In this document: piece after piece, positions 59,521 through 64,000 of the stretch
Layout: every line of letters starts with the position of its first letter
Numbering within the stretch: the first letter of the stretch is position 1
Source of the DNA: JAEUJM01 sp964635055
Lineage (GTDB): Bacteria; Actinomycetota; Acidimicrobiia; Acidimicrobiales; DATDAH01
Length of the DNA: 64,000 bases
Reading direction: 5' to 3'
Assembly (NCBI GenBank): GCA_964635055.1
Contig: CAZWMT010000030.1
Location: 1 to 64,000, forward strand
Translations under genes and position numbers: made by a program
Notes under the pieces: generated by a model
The model's database searches: none
What the model saw: the letters and a program-made list of their open reading frames with translations, nothing else
What the model was told of the DNA's origin: nothing

Positions 59521-60320
59521 GTGCTGCGGTCCTCGTGCTCGGGAGGCTCCCCGGACGGCTCGTCGCCGTGGTCCGTGTGGGCCGCGGCCTCGGCCGCCTC
59601 CCAGGCCTCGACCTCCAGCTCGACCTCGTGCTCGTGCTCGAGGTCCTCCTCGGCGTCGTCGAGCTCCTCTTCGAGGCGGACCAGGGCCTCCAGCTCGCTC
59701 TCGCCCTCGCCGCGGCTCTCGCTCCAGATCAAGACGCCGGTGATGGTGACCGTGAGCGCGGTGAGCGGCAGGCGGTAGTGGCGGATGAAGTCGACGATGG
59801 CGTCGAGCGGGTCGGCGAAGATGTCGCCGACCCACCGGATGATGATGAGTCGGGCCACGGTGCCGGTGATGTTGAGCGCCAGGAACACCGGGGGCGACAT
59901 GCCCGAGGCGCCCGCGAACAGGCAGATCGGGTTGTTCGGCGCGATGAGGACGAGGGGGTACGACGCCTTCTGGAAGAACTGCTCCACCGACCGCAGGAGG
60001 CCGCCGAAGGTGCGCGAACGCCGCTCGGCCCAGCGCACCGCGGCGTCGCCGTAGAAGTAGCCGAGGAGGTAGAAGAGCGGATCGGCCAGCAGCAGCCGGA
60101 TGGTGCCGACGGTGTAGTACGACACGGCGTCGAGCGAGTTGGTGGCGAGCACCAGGTTGCGGTTGCGGGCGTTGAGGGCGATGAGCCACAGCGGGTGCTT
60201 GTCGACGAGCGTGGGCGCGAAGGCGTCGCCCACGTAGGACGCGATCACGAGGACGACGAGGGGTCCCACGATGAGCCAGAGGGTGAGGCGGCTCGGCTTC
60301 GATCGGGCGGGGGCTTCCAA
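59517..60320 (-). CDS. DedA/VTT-domain-like membrane protein
   Basis: 267 residues. N-terminal helix (about 12-30), then HPLWLIALNARNRNLVLATN, a re-entrant-type loop APNNPICLFAGASGM and further helices to about 195. The cytoplasmic tail (200-267) is very acidic with Glu/His-rich runs. DedA-family proteins are linked to polyprenyl-phosphate or phospholipid scrambling. It lacks the classic full-length DedA signature, so the call is at superfamily level. It heads the operon with SDR and winged-helix genes. Confidence 0.78.
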   Translation of the reverse strand: MEAPARSKPSRLTLWLIVGPLVVLVIASYVGDAFAPTLVDKHPLWLIALNARNRNLVLATNSLDAVSYYTVGTIRLLLADPLFYLLGYFYGDAAVRWAERRSRTFGGLLRSVEQFFQKASYPLVLIAPNNPICLFAGASGMSPPVFLALNITGTVARLIIIRWVGDIFADPLDAIVDFIRHYRLPLTALTVTITGVLIWSESRGEGESELEALVRLEEELDDAEEDLEHEHEVELEVEAWEAAEAAAHTDHGDEPSGEPPEHEDRST

Positions 60321-60426
60321 GAGCTAGATCATCGCACCCGGCGGCGCCGGTCAGCGCAGTTGACGGCGGGAGTCCTACGCTGCCGGGCGCACCGCTGTGC
60401 CCGTGGCGTCGACAAGGAGATCCATC

Positions 60427-62055
60427 GTGCAAGGCCTGATGCAGGACACCCCGCTCACGTTGCCGCACCTGTTCGGACGGGCCGAGCGCCTGTTCCCGGG
60501 CAAGGAGATCGTGACCGCGACCGCGGTCGGGCCCGAACGGCGGACCTACGGCGAGTGGGCCGAGCGCACGCGGCGCCTCGGCGGTGTCTTCGACGACCTC
60601 GGGTTGTCGGACGACGCCCGCATCGCCACCTTCGGGTGGAACACCGCCCGCCACCTCGAGCTCTACTTCGCCGCGCCGTGCACCGGGCGCGTGCTGCACA
60701 CACTGAACATCCGCCTGTTCCCGGAGCAGCTGACCTACATCGTCAACCACGCCGAGGACGAGGTGATCTTCGTCGACCGCTCGTTGCTGGGCCTGCTCTG
60801 GCCGCTGGTGGGCACGTTCGAGACCGTGAAGCACTTCGTGGTGATGGACGACGGCAAGGGCGACGTGCCCAGCCCGGACGGCGGACGCCCCCTCCACGAC
60901 TACGAGGACCTGCTCGCCGACGCCGAACCGGTCGAGTTCGACGTCCGGGACGAGAACCGCGCCGCGTCGATGTGTTACACGAGCGGTACCACGGGCAACC
61001 CCAAGGGGGTCGTGTACTCGCACCGGTCGACCTGGTTGCACACGGTCGGCGTGATGACCGCCGACAGCCTGGGGGTCAGCGAGCGTGACGTCATCCTGCC
61101 CGTCGTGCCCATGTTCCACGCCAACGCATGGGGCCTGGCCCACGCGTCGGTCGCGGCCGGCGCCGGCCTGGTGATGCCGGGGCCCGACCTCTCGCCACCC
61201 GCCATCGCCTCGCTGATCGAGTCCGAGAAGGTCACCGTCGCCGCGGGCGTGCCCACCATCTGGATGGGCGTGCTGCCCGAGTTGGCCGGACGCGACACGT
61301 CGGCGCTGCGCGCCATCCCGTGCGGTGGGTCGGCGGTGCCGCGGTCCCTGTCCGAGGGCTACCGCGAGGCAACCGGCCTGCCGATCCTGCAGGCCTGGGG
61401 CATGACCGAGACGAGCCCCGTCGCGTCGATCTGCAAGATCAAGAGCGACCTGGCCGACCAGGACGAGGACACCCTGGCCGACCTCCGGTCGACCCAGGGC
61501 CTGGTGTCCATCGGCGTGGACTTCCGGATCGTGACGCAGGAGACCACCGATGAAGTGCCCTGGGACGGCGAGTCACGAGGCGAGCTCCAGGTGTCGGGGC
61601 CGTGGATCGCTGCCACCTACTACAACGACGAGCGTGCCTCCGAGTCCTTCACCGAGGATGGCTGGCTGCGTACCGGCGACGTGGCCACGGTCACCGCCGA
61701 CGGCTACATCCGCCTGGTCGACCGCACCAAGGACGTGGTGAAGTCGGGCGGCGAGTGGATCAGCTCGGTCGAGCTCGAGAACGAGATCATGGGCCACCAC
61801 AAGGTGGCCGAGGCCGCGGTGATCGGCGTGAACCACCCCAAGTGGGGCGAGCGGCCCCTCGCCTGCGTGGTGGTCAAGCCGGGGGAGACCCTGACCAAGG
61901 AGGAGGTGCTCGGCTACCTCGACGGCCGCATCGCCAAGTGGTGGACGCCCGACGACGTGGTGTTCATCGACGAGGTGCCCAAGACCTCGGTGGGCAAGTT
62001 CTCCAAGAAGGACCTGCGCGCCCGCTTCGAGGACCACGTCCTGCCCACCGCATGA
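60427..62055 (+). CDS. Medium/long-chain fatty acyl-CoA ligase (FadD-like)
   Basis: 542 residues from GTG 60427, set by AAGGAGA (60414-60420) upstream. The adenylate-forming motifs are present: YTSGTTGNPKGVVYSH, QAWGMTETSP, DGWLRTGDVA and KDVVKSGGEWISSVELE, and the C-terminal Lys in KTSVGKFSKKDLR. It activates a carboxylic acid with ATP to the CoA thioester. The GGEWISS motif is typical of the FadD-like group that acts on medium to long chains. Monocistronic or followed by the LLM gene 66 bases later. Confidence 0.93.
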   Translation: MQGLMQDTPLTLPHLFGRAERLFPGKEIVTATAVGPERRTYGEWAERTRRLGGVFDDLGLSDDARIATFGWNTARHLELYFAAPCTGRVLHTLNIRLFPEQLTYIVNHAEDEVIFVDRSLLGLLWPLVGTFETVKHFVVMDDGKGDVPSPDGGRPLHDYEDLLADAEPVEFDVRDENRAASMCYTSGTTGNPKGVVYSHRSTWLHTVGVMTADSLGVSERDVILPVVPMFHANAWGLAHASVAAGAGLVMPGPDLSPPAIASLIESEKVTVAAGVPTIWMGVLPELAGRDTSALRAIPCGGSAVPRSLSEGYREATGLPILQAWGMTETSPVASICKIKSDLADQDEDTLADLRSTQGLVSIGVDFRIVTQETTDEVPWDGESRGELQVSGPWIAATYYNDERASESFTEDGWLRTGDVATVTADGYIRLVDRTKDVVKSGGEWISSVELENEIMGHHKVAEAAVIGVNHPKWGERPLACVVVKPGETLTKEEVLGYLDGRIAKWWTPDDVVFIDEVPKTSVGKFSKKDLRARFEDHVLPTA

Positions 62056-62121
62056 GCGACGCGGCTCGAGCGGTCTTGTCGAGCGAGCGACGAGTCCTCG
62101 TCTGCTGGGCATGATCTGAAG

Positions 62122-62922
62122 ATGCGCCACGGGATCTACCTCGCTCCCTTCGACGGTCTGGCCGATCCGGCGCTGCTGACCGAGCTCGCGGTCGAGGCGG
62201 AGGCGGCGGGCTGGGATGGCTTCTTCGTGTGGGATCACGTGCTCTACCGGGCGCCGGTGGAGGCGGTGGCCGACCCGTGGATCGTGCTGGCGGCCATGGC
62301 ACACGCCACCGAGCGCCTCGTCATCGGCCCGATGGTGACGCCGATCGCCCGCCGGCGCCCGCAGGTGCTGGCGAGGCAGACGACGACGCTCGACCGGCTC
62401 TCCGGTGGACGCTTGGTGTTTGGCGTGGGACTCGGTCTGGATCAGAGCGGACGAGAGCTGTCCGCCTTCGGCGAGGAGCTCGACGACAAGGTACGGGCCG
62501 AGATGCTCGACGAGGGTCTCGATCTGCTGCAGGCGCTCTGGTCAGGGGAGCGGGTCGATCACGACGGTACGCACTTCACGGCCGACGGCGTCACCTTCAC
62601 GCCGAGGCCGGTGCAGCAGCCTCGGATCCCGGTCTGGGTGGCGGGCCGCTGGCCCTACCGCCGGCCCCTGCGGAGGGCCGCCAAGTGGGACGGCGTGTTC
62701 CTCATCGACCTGGGCGGTCCGCAGGACCTCGCCGAGGCGGCCGCCGAGATCCGCGCCGAGCGGGGTGATCTCGACGGCTACGAGGTCGTGTGCAACGGAC
62801 GGCCGATCGACGACCCGGGGCCGTGGCGGGATGCGGGTGCCACCTGGTGGCTCGTCGACCCGTGCTCGCACGATCCCGACGTCGTCCGATCGATCATCGC
62901 TGCCGGCCCCCCCGCTTCTTGA
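62122..62922 (+). CDS. LLM-class luciferase-like oxidoreductase, probably F420-dependent
   Basis: 266 residues with a TIM-barrel fold: LAPFDGLADPALLTELAVEA, GWDGFFVWDHVLY, LVIGPMVTPIARRRPQVLAR and FGVGLGLDQSGRELSAFGEE. The family uses reduced F420 or FMN; in actinobacteria F420 is common. The substrate cannot be named. No F420-biosynthesis gene is in the window. Confidence 0.9.
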   Translation: MRHGIYLAPFDGLADPALLTELAVEAEAAGWDGFFVWDHVLYRAPVEAVADPWIVLAAMAHATERLVIGPMVTPIARRRPQVLARQTTTLDRLSGGRLVFGVGLGLDQSGRELSAFGEELDDKVRAEMLDEGLDLLQALWSGERVDHDGTHFTADGVTFTPRPVQQPRIPVWVAGRWPYRRPLRRAAKWDGVFLIDLGGPQDLAEAAAEIRAERGDLDGYEVVCNGRPIDDPGPWRDAGATWWLVDPCSHDPDVVRSIIAAGPPAS

Positions 62923-62989
62923 GGGGTCGGCGCCGAAGGCCGACGCCTCGCCACCGTCCGTGGCCGAATCGGGGCCCTCGAGCCGCATT

Positions 62990-63027
62990 GGAGGGAATGC
63001 CTCCCGTATGGCGGAGGTATTTCCTCC
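62990..63027. repeat. Paired GGAGG-N5-CCTCC palindromes
   Basis: GGAGGGAATGCCTCC (62990-63004) and GGAGGTATTTCCTCC (63013-63027) are 15-base dyads spaced 23 bases apart, close to two helical turns. They lie about 110 bases before the SURF1 gene in a 216-base intergenic region with no other gene. Confidence 0.6.
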
Positions 63028-63126
63028 GACGATGACGGTGTAGGCGTCGCGGTCCCACTTCGGTCACGCTTGGTGGCAACCGTCGGATGTCGTCGCAGCG
63101 ACTGCCACTCGGCACGCCCCTCGCCG

Positions 63127-63132
63127 TAGCCT
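63127..63132 (+). promoter_or_regulatory. -10-like hexamer of the SURF1 gene
   Basis: TAGCCT lies 6 bases before GTG 63139, again with no ribosome site. Confidence 0.5.
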
Positions 63133-63138
63133 GCGGAC

Positions 63139-63987
63139 GTGTACCGCTTCCTGCTGCGGCCCGTCTGGATCCTGTCGCACCTCCTCGTGATCCTGCTGGT
63201 CGTGGTGCTGGTGAACCTCGGCTTCTGGCAGCTGCGTCGCCTCGACGAGAAGCGGGACTTCAACGCGCTGGTCACCGCTCGCAGCGAGCAGGAGGCGGCG
63301 CCGGTGGCCGACGTGCTGCCCGCGTCGGCCACCTTCGACGACGCCGACGCGGTCGTGTTCCGCAAGGTCACCGCCGAGGGCACCTACCTGGCCGACGAGG
63401 AGGTGATCGTCCGGTCGCGCACGTACCAGAGCAAGTCCGGCGCCTGGCTGCTCACGCCGCTGCGGCTCGACGACGGCACCGCCGTGGTCGTCAACCGCGG
63501 ATGGGTGCCCATCCAGGCCGGCATCGAGCGCGACCCCTCGTGGGCGCCCCCCGAGGGTCGGGTGGAGGTGGAGGGCCTGCTGGTGGCCACCCAGACCCGC
63601 GGCCGCTTCGGGGCCACCGACCCCGAGGGCGAGCGCCTCGACACGCTGGCCCGTGCCGACGTCGCCCGCATCCAGGAGCAGGTCGACGAGGACCTGGTGC
63701 CAGCGGTCCTGCAACTCGACACGCAGACGCCCGCCCAGCCCGGCGACTTCCCCGTCGCGATCGGCCCGCCCGAGCTGTCCGAGGGGCCGCACCTCAACTA
63801 CGCGGGGCAGTGGTTCATCTTCGCGACGATCGCCGCGGTCGGGTACCCGCTGATCCTGCGCCGCATCGCCCGGAACAAGCAGGCCGAGCGCAACGCCACG
63901 GCAGCCGAGGCCGAGGACGACCCCGACAGGGTGGACGGCCCACCTGCCGACCGCTCCGACGCCGAGTTGGCCGACAGCAGCCCATGA
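63139..63987 (+). CDS. SURF1-family cytochrome oxidase assembly protein
   Basis: 282 residues from GTG 63139. First transmembrane helix at about 8-28 (ILSHLLVILLVVVLVNLGFW followed by QLRRLDEKR), an extracytoplasmic domain with VVNRGWVP (family hallmark), and a second helix near 222-240 (NYAGQWFIFATIAAVGYPLI). SURF1 helps insert haem a into cytochrome c oxidase. The tail of 40 residues is acidic. An ATG at 63984 overlaps the stop (ATGA) and may start another gene beyond the window. Confidence 0.93.
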   Translation: MYRFLLRPVWILSHLLVILLVVVLVNLGFWQLRRLDEKRDFNALVTARSEQEAAPVADVLPASATFDDADAVVFRKVTAEGTYLADEEVIVRSRTYQSKSGAWLLTPLRLDDGTAVVVNRGWVPIQAGIERDPSWAPPEGRVEVEGLLVATQTRGRFGATDPEGERLDTLARADVARIQEQVDEDLVPAVLQLDTQTPAQPGDFPVAIGPPELSEGPHLNYAGQWFIFATIAAVGYPLILRRIARNKQAERNATAAEAEDDPDRVDGPPADRSDAELADSSP

Positions 63988-64000
63988 GCCCTCGCCCATG

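Overview
The window is chromosomal DNA from a very GC-rich bacterium. Gene content and order point to the Actinomycetota, and an unusual deep-branching lineage such as Acidimicrobiia would fit. Evidence for this is the order ffh-rpsP-khpA-rimM-trmD-rplS, then yifB-dprA-xerC/D-whiG-LytM-rpsB-tsf-pyrH-frr-cdsA, then dxr-rseP-ispG-proS-rimP-nusA-infB-rbfA-truB-ribF-rpsO-pnp-M16-dapB. GTG starts are frequent, a WhiG-type sigma factor and an actinobacterial septum-formation domain protein are present, and a luciferase-like (F420-type) oxidoreductase occurs. The assignment to class is inference. No rRNA, tRNA, CRISPR array, insertion sequence or prophage was recognised, and no gene-free stretch exceeds 300 bases.

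Layout. 1-2.7 kb: a truncated MoxR ATPase gene, a choline-kinase-like phosphotransferase and mtnA. 2.8-6.1 kb: response regulator, sensor kinase and HtrA-like PDZ protease, arranged like the mycobacterial MprA-MprB-PepD envelope-stress module. 6.3-9.0 kb: both SRP-pathway GTPases, ftsY and ffh, separated by a dispersed repeat and a gene remnant. 9.2-12 kb: ribosome maturation cluster and yraN. 12-15.4 kb: two small genes, yifB and dprA. 15.5-16.9 kb: a flavoprotein of the HpaB/4-hydroxybutyryl-CoA dehydratase superfamily without the iron-sulfur cysteines. 17-21.3 kb: Xer recombinase, WhiG-type sigma factor, septum-formation-like protein, a degenerate LytM protein and a mono-haem cytochrome-b-like protein. 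21.5-31.1 kb: rpsB, tsf, pyrH, frr, then cdsA and MEP-pathway genes dxr and ispG flanking rseP. 31.1-33.4 kb: a hipBA toxin-antitoxin locus with an AT-rich palindromic operator and a MarC membrane protein, the clearest accessory insertion. 33.5-42 kb: proS and the rimP-nusA-rnpM-infB-ylxP-rbfA-truB operon. 42-47.2 kb: a membrane sulfatase-type protein and a three-gene ABC export/FtsX-type system. 47.3-57.5 kb: ribF, a hydrolase, rpsO, pnp, an M16 peptidase, a large secreted arylsulfotransferase-like protein and dapB. 57.6-64 kb: a winged-helix protein, SDR, DedA-like protein, acyl-CoA ligase, LLM oxidoreductase and SURF1.

Most of the window is therefore housekeeping: translation, mRNA turnover, membrane lipid and isoprenoid synthesis. 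The signals that need a second look are regulatory or structural. They are a recurrent -10-like hexamer about 6 bases before start codons (leaderless mRNAs), tandem 15-bp arrays at five unrelated places, a 20-bp hairpin in the pnp leader, a promoter-terminator unit before rimP, palindromes before pyrH, proS and SURF1, and several enzymes that have lost canonical metal or haem ligands. I did not find one obviously new multi-gene system.
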